Below are positions 36,398 through 46,790 of a stretch of DNA of 56,129 nt, one piece after another (position 1 is the first letter of the stretch; each line of letters begins with the position of its first letter). The notes under the pieces were generated by a model, which did no database searches, was not told the origin of the DNA, and worked only from the letters and a program-made list of their open reading frames with translations. This DNA is from Vairimorpha ceranae. Lineage: Eukaryota > Microsporidia > Nosematidae. The stretch covers positions 1-56,129 of the forward strand of contig NW_020169318.1 of the NCBI RefSeq assembly GCF_000988165.1. Reading direction: 5' to 3'. The position numbers were made by a program, and so were the translations under genes.

Positions 36398-37540
36398 ATG
36401 TCAGCAGATCCTAAAATACAGAATGGAAAATCTTACATAATGTGGAAACTTATTATATTTGGTGCAATGGGTGTTTGTATATCATGGCTTGCTATGCTTA
36501 TTGTATTTGGTAATTTTGTAGACATTAATCCAGATTTATATGCGAGAACGTTTTTGGTCTGGAGGAATAAAGGGGGAGATGCTGCTATGTTTGAAGGTAG
36601 ATACAAAGGATATAAAAGTCATGATTATAAAGCAGATAAAAAATTTGATGAATTTCTTGATTTTGCTCAAGAAAAAGACGGTTATATCATTGCAGGGAAT
36701 TATCCACTTCATGCCCCAAGAGGACCAGAAAAGTTGTATACACTGATGGATGACAAGGGCTTGGTTAAAGAACTTTGGATTATTGAATTTAACATTAAAT
36801 TCTTGTTAAATAAAGATAAGTTCGCTAATAAAGATGCGTATAGAGATTCTGCTATTGATGCTATGAAAAAGAAAACGTACGATCAGAAGTTTAAGTCACA
36901 GTGGTTTATTAATGATAAAAACATTGATGAGAAAGATATTGTTGAAGCTTTTAGTGATGGAGTTAATTTAAAGTTGTGGGCGAAGATAGTCAGCTCTTTC
37001 TATGAAATTCTTAACAATTTGGTAGAAGGCAAAAAGTCTGACTATAAGTTTAAAAATGGCAAGGTTGAAGATAATCTCTTTGCAGACATTAGGAAACTTT
37101 TTACTCCTTTAAAATATGATGATAAAAAACTAAGAGAGAAAGCTAATAATTTTTTTACTAATATGGGAACAGTTAAAGCTTCTCCATATGAGACTTTTAC
37201 TTATTCAAGGTTGTTTAATCTCTTTACTTTTTTGACAATTAATCATAATTTCGATTACAACACTAAGATTGATAAAGACAATAAACCAAAGGAAAAAGAG
37301 TTGTATTCTAAAGAGAAAGCCGAAATATTTGCTCATATTTTTGCCAAGGTTTATGAAAAGCCCTTCACTTATAGTCTTCCTAATCCTACTTTTAAAGATA
37401 GATTAAGCCAATGGTTTGGAACAAGCCAAAATATTTCTAAAATTAAGGATGTCAAACAGGAAAGCAATATAAAAAAATCACTTGCTACAATGAAACAAAA
37501 TGTTGATGCTATTATGCATGCAGCAACAAGTAATCAATAA
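36398..37540 (+). CDS. Single-span membrane protein of unknown function (380 aa)
   Basis: CCCCTAAAA precedes the ATG. After 16 residues (MSADPKIQNGKSYIMW) comes one membrane span at about 17-40, then a ~340-residue hydrophilic Lys/Asp/Phe-rich domain with a repeated F/Y-K pattern and no cysteine. The body looks helical. Codons are less A/T-biased than in the neighbours, with more AAG and TTC, as expected for a highly expressed gene. It resembles no family I know. The orientation would place the long domain outside or in the lumen, but this is not certain. Confidence 0.72.
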   Translation: MSADPKIQNGKSYIMWKLIIFGAMGVCISWLAMLIVFGNFVDINPDLYARTFLVWRNKGGDAAMFEGRYKGYKSHDYKADKKFDEFLDFAQEKDGYIIAGNYPLHAPRGPEKLYTLMDDKGLVKELWIIEFNIKFLLNKDKFANKDAYRDSAIDAMKKKTYDQKFKSQWFINDKNIDEKDIVEAFSDGVNLKLWAKIVSSFYEILNNLVEGKKSDYKFKNGKVEDNLFADIRKLFTPLKYDDKKLREKANNFFTNMGTVKASPYETFTYSRLFNLFTFLTINHNFDYNTKIDKDNKPKEKELYSKEKAEIFAHIFAKVYEKPFTYSLPNPTFKDRLSQWFGTSQNISKIKDVKQESNIKKSLATMKQNVDAIMHAATSNQ

Positions 37541-37961
37541 AAAAATTTATTGAAATTCAAAATGCGTAGGTTTTTAAAAGTAAAAATGAAAAAATTTTAA
37601 CGTACATTGTTTATAAAAATTGAAATTAAGTTTTTTAAATTTTTTATTGAGTTTAGGTGAGTAAATGACTGTTAATTACAGCTTAATTTTGATGTGTCTT
37701 AAGGTTAAAGTAATAACTAAATAGATAAATTACTTTTAATTCATTGGTATATCAAAATTAAATTTCTGTCTTACAATAATGTTTTTCAGTGCAATATATA
37801 GTAAATCAAAAACTTGTCCAAATAACATTCAATTTAAAACTAAGAAACAAATTTTAAATTAATTTTTTTGTATGATTTAATATATTTTTTTACTAAGTCT
37901 GTGTAATTACTATATTTTAAAAACAATATATTAAATAGAATTAATTGTCAATATTAAATAT
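37541..37961. other. A+T-rich spacer
   Basis: About 420 bp between the convergent 3' ends of the 380-residue protein and the B-box protein. Nothing else seen. Confidence 0.5.
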
Positions 37962-39233
37962 TTAATAAAAATCATGTTTATCAGATATTTTTCCCCTTGT
38001 CTCCACGTACATTTTTGTAGATTTATCCATTCTTGGAGATTGACCTTGTCGTGGGACTAATTGTACAGGATCGCCCAAGCTTAATTTACCTCGTAAATCT
38101 ATATGCTTTGGACTGTAACTAATCTCACAATCTACATCCAATTCATTTCTCTGCTTTACAACACTTTTAAAATTGCAAACTAGTAAAGAAGGTTCCATTG
38201 AAATAGCATATTCTTTCATTCTTTCTAGATAATCCATTTTACAAATACTTTTAATGTATTGTGCATTAATACACTGATATTGGCTATTTTCATATAAACT
38301 TAATTCATCCATTATAGCCTTATATTCATTTTCAATCTTTTCTCTGGTCTCTGATATATTTGTTTGAAATAGTCTACACGAATTTTTAAAATATTCTACG
38401 GTTTTCTCATAGTGTTCCACAACAGGAGCAAGTTGTTGATTTGACACATTAACTTCATTTTTTAAAATATCACATACTTCAAGATATCCAACTAATCCAT
38501 GACCACTATTAGGTAACTCAGAATGATTGCCATTAATTTTACACTTAGTACAAATCGGGATAGTACATGTCATACAAAAGTATTCTACAAGAGTATCAGA
38601 ATGAATAGAACAATAGATAAATTTGCGCCTACCACATTGATTAAAATAGTATCTATTGTGTCTTTTATGAAATTGATCATAGTGCACTTCTTCGTCACAT
38701 TTTTCACAAAAACTAGCGCGCTCTGATGGACAGAATGAAATTGATTGATTTGATCGACATCTGTCACATACAAACGATCCCTTTGACTTAAGCTCCAATT
38801 CTTCGTCATATTCAAAGGTTATAGAATAAAGGGGAAGAATCCTACTAGAATCTTTTATTACATAGCTATAGTCTTTGACATTAAGGTTATTATCATCTAA
38901 AAGTAATTTAAACTTTTCTGATTTTTCATTAATAATAAAACTTTCATAATTGTCCGGTGGATTAAGTGTTCTTGAATACTCCCTAGTAACAAATAATGAA
39001 TCTCCTACAGCCACTTCACAATATTTCACTGTATGTTTGAAGCCTTCGGAAATTGGTATATTAAACATTGGAAACGTCTGATCATCTTTTGTAAATAACT
39101 TTAACGTTTTAGTGTCACCAAATTTTTTTTTAAAAGAAGAAATAGCATCAGCATCACTTATATCTTTTATGTCTTCTAGACGCAATAAAGTACTATCTAG
39201 TGTAAATTTAAGTATATACTCGATGTCTTGCAT
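37962..39233 (-). CDS. Tandem B-box zinc-finger protein without RING
   Basis: A 423-residue protein. Residues 1-150 form an unknown N-terminal domain. Two B-box zinc fingers follow: B-box1 from about 156 (CDRCRSNQSISFCPSERASF, then CEKCDEEVH with H-x-x-x-H), and B-box2 from about 202 (IYCSIHSDTLVEYFCMTC, then CTKCK and a His-rich end). A coiled-coil-like helix lies at about 250-330. This is the central part of TRIM proteins, but no RING finger precedes it, so it is probably not an E3 ligase. The C-terminal ~90 residues are of unknown type. CCC is five bases before the ATG. Confidence 0.75.
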   Translation of the reverse strand: MQDIEYILKFTLDSTLLRLEDIKDISDADAISSFKKKFGDTKTLKLFTKDDQTFPMFNIPISEGFKHTVKYCEVAVGDSLFVTREYSRTLNPPDNYESFIINEKSEKFKLLLDDNNLNVKDYSYVIKDSSRILPLYSITFEYDEELELKSKGSFVCDRCRSNQSISFCPSERASFCEKCDEEVHYDQFHKRHNRYYFNQCGRRKFIYCSIHSDTLVEYFCMTCTIPICTKCKINGNHSELPNSGHGLVGYLEVCDILKNEVNVSNQQLAPVVEHYEKTVEYFKNSCRLFQTNISETREKIENEYKAIMDELSLYENSQYQCINAQYIKSICKMDYLERMKEYAISMEPSLLVCNFKSVVKQRNELDVDCEISYSPKHIDLRGKLSLGDPVQLVPRQGQSPRMDKSTKMYVETRGKISDKHDFY

Positions 39234-40425
39234 TTTTAGGGTTTAAAAAATTAAAATATAAAAAATTGTAAAGGTTTATTTAATTTATAAACTTTTTTGG
39301 TACAAACTACGAAATATGTTTAACTACATTGAAAATCAAAACAAATAGTGATATATTTTAATTAACATTTTTATAAAAGCAATTATAGACACATTTATTT
39401 TTACGTTAATTTGTTAATTAAAATATCAAAATGTAATCAATTAAAATTTGCAATATATTTAATGCGTTGTGGTGTCTCTTCTTTTTGTTTAAAAATATGA
39501 ATTATTTATTTTCAAACATACATTCATAAAATACCATAATACATGTCTATTAATTCATTTAACAACTTTGATAAAGTTAGTAAAATTCAAGATACATGTA
39601 ACAATTTAAAAAGCTAGCGGCAAAATTGATGATATCAGAAAATTTAAATTTTAAGTACATTATTAAATATTTAGATATTTTAAGTCATGATTTTAAACTA
39701 ATTTAGTCAAAGCATTCAGATTTAAAATTTTTGTTAGGTGTCAAAAATTTAATGCTGTTTAATAAAATTTTTCTCACAGCTAAATGCTTTGTAAATTTTC
39801 AAAAACTTTGACATTAAAACTTAAAATATATGTTTAAGTAAAATAATTCGTTAGATGATATACAAAAATAAAAAAACATCATATTTGACAAAACTATAAT
39901 ATTTTTTAAAGTCAGATTACATTATAAAAGCAATGATAAAAAACATAACATTAATTTTCTTAAAGTTATAATTGTTATGAATTGGTGTGCTTGTCAGGAA
40001 TTGTGCCTGTGGCAAGAAAGCATTCAATGATGCTACGGGAAGATCCGCAAATTCCCAGATAAAGAGTGCTTTTGTTATAATAAGCTTTATTTGTAGAGAT
40101 GTTGCGGTGATTAGAGTTATTTTTACTCATATCTTCATATTAATTTTCTTATTTATGTTTAGCCAATAAACATAATTGTTTTAAGAAATGAAACAATATC
40201 TAAATTAAATCACTAATATGTGATATTTTAAATTAATAAAATAAATTATTTGTTCATTATAAAAATGTGATATGAGAATTATACCACATGAATAAAGATC
40301 AATACATTTTACCGGTCATTAAAAAGTATAATAACCTCTTAATCTTGTCATTGTATTTATTATAATACTACAAAATGTATTTTATATTCTTCCCTTTTTA
40401 TTTATAATTTTTTATACCCGTTAAA
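39234..40425. other. Spacer with a candidate structured RNA near 39.98-40.07 kb
   Basis: Mostly A/T-rich DNA upstream of RLP24. One patch, about 39980-40075, is richer in G+C and folds into three consecutive hairpins; it is listed separately. An ORF of 60 codons over it (39987-40169) starts with GTG, has no start signal and is not called. Confidence 0.45.
39981..40075 (+). ncRNA. Candidate structured non-coding RNA
   Basis: Three back-to-back stem-loops within ~70 nt: CTTG-x-CAGG...CCTG-xxx-CAAG around AATTGTG, AGCAT/ATGCT around TCAATG, and GGGAA/TTCCC around GATCCGCAAA. The G+C content is clearly above that of its surroundings. I tested by eye for SRP, U2, U4, U6 and U3 sequence motifs and found none. 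Given that POP1 and RPP1 are in the window, an RNase P or MRP RNA should exist somewhere in the genome, but I cannot show this is it. Strand is a guess. Confidence 0.3.
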
Positions 40426-40917
40426 ATGAGAATAGAAAAATGTTTCTTTTGTTCAAGTAACATTTATCCAGGACATGGTACGATTTTTGTAAGAAATGAC
40501 TCTACAGTTTTTAGATTCTGTAGATCTAAATGTTCTAAAGCTTTCAAAAAGCGTAAGAATCCTCGTAAAGTTAAGTGGACGAAAATATCAAGAAAAATTA
40601 GAGGAAAAGAACTTCTTCAAGATAAAGTATACGAATTTGAACATAGACTACAAGCACCGCCTTTATATGATAGAGAACTTGTTAACAATACTGTAGAAGC
40701 CATACCAAGAATATCATACATCAGAAGTAAGAGAGAGGCAATGTTTATAAAAAACAGAATATTAAGTAATAAAGAAAAAATGAAAGAAGATGAACTAAGA
40801 ATATTAGACAAGCATAAAAATTTATTAGAAGATAGTCATAAAAATGTGCTGGAAGATAAGACTTTAGAAATAGAACATGAGAAGAAAGTTGTTAAAAAAC
40901 ATGCACAAACTAATTAA
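40426..40917 (+). CDS. RLP24: Ribosome biogenesis protein RLP24 (RSL24D1)
   Basis: A 163-residue protein with an eL24-like zinc finger at the N-terminus (MRIEKCFFCSSNIYPGHGTI; Cys at 6, 9, 32 and 36) and then FKKRKNPRKVKWTKISRKIR. The VYEFEHR and LVNNTVEAI segments and the MFIKNRILSNKEK helix match RLP24 rather than ribosomal L24. RLP24 stays on pre-60S particles and is exchanged for L24 in the cytoplasm by Drg1. It is only a little shorter than yeast Rlp24 (199). CCCGTTAAA precedes the ATG. Confidence 0.9.
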   Translation: MRIEKCFFCSSNIYPGHGTIFVRNDSTVFRFCRSKCSKAFKKRKNPRKVKWTKISRKIRGKELLQDKVYEFEHRLQAPPLYDRELVNNTVEAIPRISYIRSKREAMFIKNRILSNKEKMKEDELRILDKHKNLLEDSHKNVLEDKTLEIEHEKKVVKKHAQTN

Positions 40918-40962
40918 ATCTTATTATAATAAAAATATAAACAAATCTTAAATAAATAAAAT

Positions 40963-41523
40963 TTATTCCACCATTGTTGTCTTTTCAACGACATAGATTC
41001 CATCTAAAAAAACCCTAGGATCTAATTTCTTGGCCCTACAAGTATTAGTAATATCTCCCGCTGTTTGTGACACATCTGGTAAAGATGGACCTTCAATAGC
41101 TATACAGCCTTTTCTTTCAGTCAAAACTCTAACTTTAGCCTGTCCTTTCATTCTAAATTCTCTTGGTGCCTTTTCTCCCATAAAATTTTTAATAACCAAA
41201 AGTTTGCCATCTTCTTTTATCTCAAAATTTATTGAAAAATGCTTGTGTACTGCTTTCATAATATAGGAAAATCCCTTAGTGACGGCAGTAATAGAATTTT
41301 TTAGTAAAGAAGAGACAGTAGTAGCGAGCGCAATTTGTTTTCTTTTACCATGCCATAATCTTATAACTATATCATTTTCTTCTACAGTAAAAGACATAAG
41401 GTATTTAGTACAATCATGTACTAAACTTCCTTTTGGACCCGTGAAAGTAAAAATTTTTCTGTTAAGTTCTACTTTGCATTCATCGGGGATAGCGATTTTT
41501 CTTTCTGTAAGGATTCTAGTCAT
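40963..41523 (-). CDS. RPL9: 60S ribosomal protein L9 (uL6)
   Basis: A 186-residue protein matching uL6/L9. It begins with [14 protein letters not shown] and the strand pair [13 protein letters not shown], continues through [20 protein letters not shown], and ends with [20 protein letters not shown] and [11 protein letters not shown]. The length is normal. CCCCTAA precedes the ATG. It converges on RLP24 across 45 bp. It sits near the sarcin-ricin loop on the large subunit. Confidence 0.96.
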   Translation of the reverse strand: MTRILTERKIAIPDECKVELNRKIFTFTGPKGSLVHDCTKYLMSFTVEENDIVIRLWHGKRKQIALATTVSSLLKNSITAVTKGFSYIMKAVHKHFSINFEIKEDGKLLVIKNFMGEKAPREFRMKGQAKVRVLTERKGCIAIEGPSLPDVSQTAGDITNTCRAKKLDPRVFLDGIYVVEKTTMVE

Positions 41524-41849
41524 TTAGGGGATAAAAAAATATTAAAAAAAAACTAAAACCGTTTTTATGCTGCATAAACAATAATGTAATGTACAGATAC
41601 AATAAAATCAAACGTTAGGTACAAGATGTAATATAAATCTTTATAACTAATATGGGATTATGTTTAAGTAGCACCTAAAATTTAATAAATCTTTCAATAA
41701 CTTTAATAAAAAAGTTCAAAACATTAGATATTTTAGTAATTTTGTACCAGAATATACTTTAAAAGGCTGTTAACGTATTATTTGCGCAGTAACAGTCCAT
41801 ATTAAAATGTTGTTAGTCAATTTTTTAAATTTGTTTTTTCTAACCCTTT
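41524..41849. other. Divergent spacer RPL9/eIF3c-like
   Basis: About 325 bp between two divergent start codons. Contains both start C-runs (GGGG at 41527-41530; CCC at 41844-41846). Otherwise A/T-rich with no gene seen. Confidence 0.5.
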
Positions 41850-43061
41850 ATGTCAAGATTTTTTTCTGATTTAGAAGAAGAAAAGAAGGAAATTAAAAAG
41901 AAATTCAACGTTATAGAAAAACAGACAGAAAAAATATCTAAAAAGGATAAGCTACAAATTGAATTTGACAACCGGGTCAATGAACTATTTAAAAATCCAA
42001 AAAATGTTAAAAAGTTTGTATCCGATTTGAAGAAATATGAAAATGTTAATGTTTCTGAATCTGCCGAAAAAATTTTGTTTAATGAAAAAATTTATCAGAA
42101 AAGTAATAAAGTTTTGATCGATAAATTTCTTAAGAGAACAATAGAAGATACTATTGTTAAGGAAGACAGGTCAAATAACAAAATTGAAGTGAAAAGGCAG
42201 AATGAAGGTGAGGTATATGAAGGTATTTTAAATATTTCTGATAAAAACGAACGGGTTTTACAATTAAATAATTTTTGTAAAGTCGTTGAAGATATAAATT
42301 TGAAAGTTAATGTATTAATTAATTTATTATCGATCTATGCAAAAGATAAAGACCTTGAAAATACTTATATTATTTTGTCAGATTTGCTTAATTTTTACGA
42401 TAATAAAAAGACCAAACTTTTTTTAGATAATAGTGTTGATATGTATTTAGATCTTTTTAAAGAAGATGTCAGTATTTATAAAAATATTTTACAAAGGATG
42501 AAGAATATAAATACTAATGTTTATGAAAGGCGCTTATTAGATTTAGATTTTTCTGATTTGAAATACACCGATAGCAAGTATCTAGATTTTAAACTAATTT
42601 GGTTAGTAAAAAATAACAAATTTGAAGAAAGTAAAATTGTCTTAGAAAATATAGATTTTACTGTTAAACATGACAATATTTTTTATAAAAATTTAGAAGA
42701 ATTTGCAAATTTGATGTTTATCAACAAAGCCTATTTAGAGGCATATACTTGTTTCGAGTATTTATATACAAAGAGAGAACAAACAGAAGAAATTAAAAAG
42801 AATTTTTACATTTTATGTGTCTTGCTAAATAAGAGAATACAAGAAACTGCATTTTTTCAAGAGTTTCTTACTGACTTTAAGAGCTTTGGATCGAATACAT
42901 TTGCACTAAAAAGTAAAGGTGTATATTTTGAAATTTTTAGAAGTTTTTATCTTTTGCATAACTATGATGTAGAAGGCGTATATAATATTTTGCATGAAAT
43001 TAAAAATATTTTTGATGATAGAGAGATAATTGAAAATTGTGCATTAGAATTATTGGCTTAG
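41850..43061 (+). CDS. eIF3 subunit c-like protein, reduced (tentative)
   Basis: A 403-residue protein that opens with MSRFFSD, the conserved start of eIF3c, and continues with acidic/Lys residues and then a helix-rich body. One segment, DKNERVLQLNNFCKVVEDIN followed by LKVNVLINLLSIYAKD, aligns well with the eIF3c stretch around the TDR-x-E-Q-I helices. It ends after a further helical part (LLHNYDVEGVYNILHEIKN) without the PCI/winged-helix module found in the 800-900-residue orthologues. eIF3c scaffolds translation initiation on the 40S subunit. CCCTTT precedes the ATG. Another helical protein is possible. Confidence 0.55.
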   Translation: MSRFFSDLEEEKKEIKKKFNVIEKQTEKISKKDKLQIEFDNRVNELFKNPKNVKKFVSDLKKYENVNVSESAEKILFNEKIYQKSNKVLIDKFLKRTIEDTIVKEDRSNNKIEVKRQNEGEVYEGILNISDKNERVLQLNNFCKVVEDINLKVNVLINLLSIYAKDKDLENTYIILSDLLNFYDNKKTKLFLDNSVDMYLDLFKEDVSIYKNILQRMKNINTNVYERRLLDLDFSDLKYTDSKYLDFKLIWLVKNNKFEESKIVLENIDFTVKHDNIFYKNLEEFANLMFINKAYLEAYTCFEYLYTKREQTEEIKKNFYILCVLLNKRIQETAFFQEFLTDFKSFGSNTFALKSKGVYFEIFRSFYLLHNYDVEGVYNILHEIKNIFDDREIIENCALELLA

Positions 43062-43699
43062 ATATTTTAATTTTATTTATAAATTTTTAGTTAAATATTT
43101 TTATGTATTGGACATTATAACAATATTGTGATTGTTTTTAATAGTTTTTATATAAAATTCATTTTTTTAATTATATATATACAGGAGATTAATTAGCGGG
43201 AAATAAATTTTTATTAAAATTTAGATGATAATTCTTTTTAATATATATTTTAGATTTTAAAATTTCTATAATATTTTATGTTAATACGAAATAAATAATC
43301 ATAAACTACAAAGGTTAAATTTTTATACTTCCAATACATAAAATTTATTAGATTTATTTCTTCTTGTTAAAAAGATTATCAAAACATAATTTTGGATGTT
43401 TTTTTTCTTATTGGTGCGATAATATTTTTTTAATTCAAAATTTTTAAATTCTACAAAATTGTGAAACTCAAATTTTTTTTTTAATTTTTGCAATTTAAAA
43501 AATATCTCAGGCTTTTAAGAGTGTAATCTTAATTCATTTTGATTTTTAAAAGGACATAATTAATCTATCTCAAAAAAACAACAAAGTTTTTTAATGTAAT
43601 AATTTTTGAGTTGTTAGGTCTAAAATTTATTGCTTACTTAAATGTAATTAAAACATACAAAGCATTTAGTTTAAAAGAAATATTTTTCAAACAATTTAT
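43062..43699. other. A+T-rich spacer
   Basis: About 640 bp of mostly A/T sequence between two convergent genes. No feature seen. Confidence 0.5.
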
Positions 43700-44179
43700 T
43701 TAAAACTGTTCTAACTCAGTATTTTTCCTATTTCTCAAAACAATATACAAAATAAGTCCACAACCCAATAGAACTGAGCAACCAATAATATACCACAATC
43801 TTTCAATGTACCATGGATCGGATTCATAAGCTCGACTGAGAACCCATTTTTTTTGTTTGATATGATATCTAAAAGATTCAGAATAATAATATTCATCTTT
43901 TCCATTTTTAAAGATAGTAACTCGTATAGAATATTCTTTATTACTTTCAGGTTGCTTAATTTTATCAAGTGATACATGTAAACTATCTCTTTGACCGACT
44001 TGACTTGTATCTCTATGTATTGAAATAAACTGTTCAGCATTAGCCTTTAGAGCACCGGCCATAATTGTATAATCTTTAACATAATATGTATCATCAAAAG
44101 AAAGTTCAGCTGAATTTTTATGAAAAATTAATGTTCCAAGAGGGTGTGAAAAACACAAAGCAAATAGCAAAAATATCAT
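43700..44179 (-). CDS. Type I membrane protein of unknown function (159 aa)
   Basis: A signal peptide (MIFLLFALCFSHPLG, about 1-12), a ~105-residue beta-like luminal domain, one membrane span (about 129-150, WYIIGCSVLLGCGLILYIVL) and a short tail RNRKNTELEQF. No cysteine pair in the luminal part. The topology resembles TRAP/SSR delta or other small ER type I proteins, but similarity is too weak to assign. No C-run precedes the start. It stands at the edge of a 6-kb gene desert. Confidence 0.6.
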   Translation of the reverse strand: MIFLLFALCFSHPLGTLIFHKNSAELSFDDTYYVKDYTIMAGALKANAEQFISIHRDTSQVGQRDSLHVSLDKIKQPESNKEYSIRVTIFKNGKDEYYYSESFRYHIKQKKWVLSRAYESDPWYIERLWYIIGCSVLLGCGLILYIVLRNRKNTELEQF

Positions 44180-45438
44180 TGTTTATTATTAAAATTTTTA
44201 TTTTATACAATCATATTGTTTACAACATCAGTAAAATTTTGTTAAATTTATAAATATGTAATATAAACGTAAATTATGATTTTTGTACTTTCTACATTTT
44301 TGTTTAATCAATTACAAAATTGTTTGTTTAAACAATTGTAGAATTAAAATTAAAAAAAAATTTTAATAACATCGTAGTAGTAGCAAAATTGTGAAATTTA
44401 TTTTAAAATAAAATTACAAGTTATATTGATCCTTTAATTAAATTTTAAAAAAGACTAAAAATTTAAAAGCACGTAAAAAAATTTGTAGATGTAAACAAGA
44501 ATAATCCAATATGGCTTAACACGTGATTTTATCGTGACAAAATACCATTCAAATTACAGAAAAAAGCCTGAAAAATCAGATTAAATTGAAGTATACATTT
44601 GATTCGTTACTTTTAAGAAAAAGTTAAAAGCATCTCGCTGGAATACAAGAGAAGAAGAGGTCTAATATTAACTGAAAACGAGGGGAGCGAAAATTTTTAT
44701 ACTTTATAAGTTCAATGGATATGAAAGCAAAGAAAGAATATTAAAAAGCATTTTAGCTCTCAAATACTAATTTAATTGGATAAGATGAAAATGTAATAAA
44801 TAAAATTGTAACAATACAAACTTATGTCTCTGTTAAAATAGAAAATTGAAGAAATAGAAATCATTTTTATTTTCTAAATCGCTTGATTGTTATAGATATA
44901 TAATCCTTTTTTTCATCTTTAATATTAATCTTAAATTTACAATGTAAGCACTTAATTATATTATTAGAATTGCTAGAATATTTTTATCGTAAGCAAAAAA
45001 TTTTGATAATTTTAAAGCTTTTAGCAGGTTCAAATAAAAAAACCATTAAAGTAAATTTTCAGCAAAATTTAATGATTTCAACAACGTGATTCATTTCAAA
45101 CCAGTATTTTGATTAATTTTTATAAATCTTTTGCTATATATTCTATTATTTGAGCATCAACCTATGTTTAACAATTAAATTTAGAAAATTTTTAAAAGTA
45201 TAGTAATTTTTTTTACAAATAATAAATTTTAATTGTATTATCTTCATAGCTTGTTGCATTTCACAACTTTGAAAAACTTTCTATTGATGTTTTTCATTTG
45301 AATTAATAAAATTTTATTAGATAATAGTGCCTAAAGTATGACTTTAAAAACTTCAAGAAGATTAGAAACTACTCAGTTCTGAATTGTATATCAATTGAAA
45401 AAGCAGAAATTTAAAAGATAACGGATATACAGAGAGCT

Positions 45439-45890
45439 ATAAAGATTAAGTACAACAAACCCGATACATTTACATTTATTATAGATAAAGTAAAGAAAAA
45501 AATTATCATCATAGAAATAGATATTATCTCCTTTGACAACCTAAGAACTGTCGAAGTTGAAAAGAAATATAAATACAATCTACACGCAGATATTGCGGAT
45601 CTATGTACAAATACAAGATGAAAATAATACCATGTGTGATGATTTGGGAAGGGATGGTAACTAAGTACCACAAAATTTACAAAGAAGATATAAGATTAGA
45701 CCGTCCAATTGAAGCGTATATACACTTTAAATTGTTAAAAATGTTCCTGGAGAGATTGATGCTAGAATCAAGACGTGGGATTCACACCAGTAAGAAGGGT
45801 GACATAGAAGTGGGTTGGAAATCTGCAGAAATAAGCAATATAGCTAAAAAATCGGGGTTCTCTAGTTTGGAACAACGAACACAAATCTAA
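45439..45890 (+). pseudogene. C-terminal fragment of an R2-like non-LTR retrotransposon
   Basis: A frameshifted reading. The first frame gives IKIKYNKPDTFTFIIDK, then KKKIIIIEIDIISFDNL and EVEKKYKYN; the second frame picks up at about 45600 with MKIIPCVMIWEGMVTKYHKI and continues to about 45890. The arrangement KPD...IEID...EK-x-x-KY...IIP-x-V matches the restriction-like endonuclease domain (PD-D/E-x-K) and its tail at the end of R2/NeSL-type retrotransposon polyproteins. The two halves lie in different frames and upstream reverse-transcriptase motifs are not recognisable, so the copy is dead. The minus-strand ORF here is its shadow. Confidence 0.6.
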
Positions 45891-46706
45891 TATACCTAAA
45901 CTAATTTTACTTATTAGATAGCATGTCCTAATATTAAATATTTATGTAGTTTATCTAAAAATTAATAAAATTGTAATTTTTTTAAACTTCTTGTAAAGTG
46001 GATATTTATGAAACATGTTTACCACATCTTGTACGTGAGCAATGAAAAAAAGTTTTTTTAATTACTTTAAAAAAGATAGTAAAATTATTAACAATAATTT
46101 TCAGTATTTTATAAAATAATTAAAAGAATCTTTGTTTGTAAAAAATATATATAAGTAATAAACTTAACGCAAGAACGGACTGTCTCGTTTAACTAAATCA
46201 TAGATTTTATAAAATTTGCCAAAATTTACTTAACTTTACAATAAAAGTTTTAATAAATATAAAAAAAGTAAATTAATGAAATTAAACCTTAAAGAGCTTA
46301 TTTTTTTATGAATTTTAGTATTGCATAAAAGTAGCATATTTAAGCTTCTGAAAAATTAATTTAATTAAAAAATTTAATGAATTTTTGCATATTTTTTGCC
46401 CTTTTTTACACATTTTCAATAATATGCTGGTTTACGCTGTTTAGTTTTACAAACATTTTTTTTATTAAATAATTAATTAAAGTGGTTTTTAACTATCATA
46501 ACGTGTTAACGATAATTTTTTTTATCTTGGTATTTAAAACTGTTTGTGCTTAGTACAATTGATGGTAAATAAAGATCATAAAACATTTCTTTATTAGTAT
46601 TTCTTCTGTAAGATAATTTATCCCTAGCTTAGCAGTTGTCATAAAAATGTATTCTTGGTGAAATCTAAGGATTTAAAATAAATTTGGTTTTTACTAAATA
46701 TCGTTT

Positions 46707-46790
46707 TTTTCAACAGCTCGGTCTGTACAACGTTTTTATAAGAAACAAAATCGTTCCGACTTAGGATATCCATCAAATACAATTAATGTT
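46707..46790 (+). repeat. Retroelement-related fragment A
   Basis: Sequence starting AACAGCTCGGTCTGTACAAC is shared with 53755-53825 (about four fifths of the aligned bases). In one frame, with one single-base shift, both encode QL(G/S)LYNV followed by (I/L)RNK and then RS(D/E)LG. Conservation at protein level indicates a coding relic and not a regulatory repeat. It lies about 800 bp downstream of the R2-like fragment in the same orientation. Confidence 0.65.

Noticed and set aside
39987..40169. 60-codon protein over the hairpin patch
   Set aside because: It begins with GTG rather than ATG, has no start signal, and ends in a random hydrophobic tail.
45411..45671. 86-codon minus-strand ORF
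   Set aside because: Shadow of the retroelement relic on the opposite strand, which has recognisable motifs.
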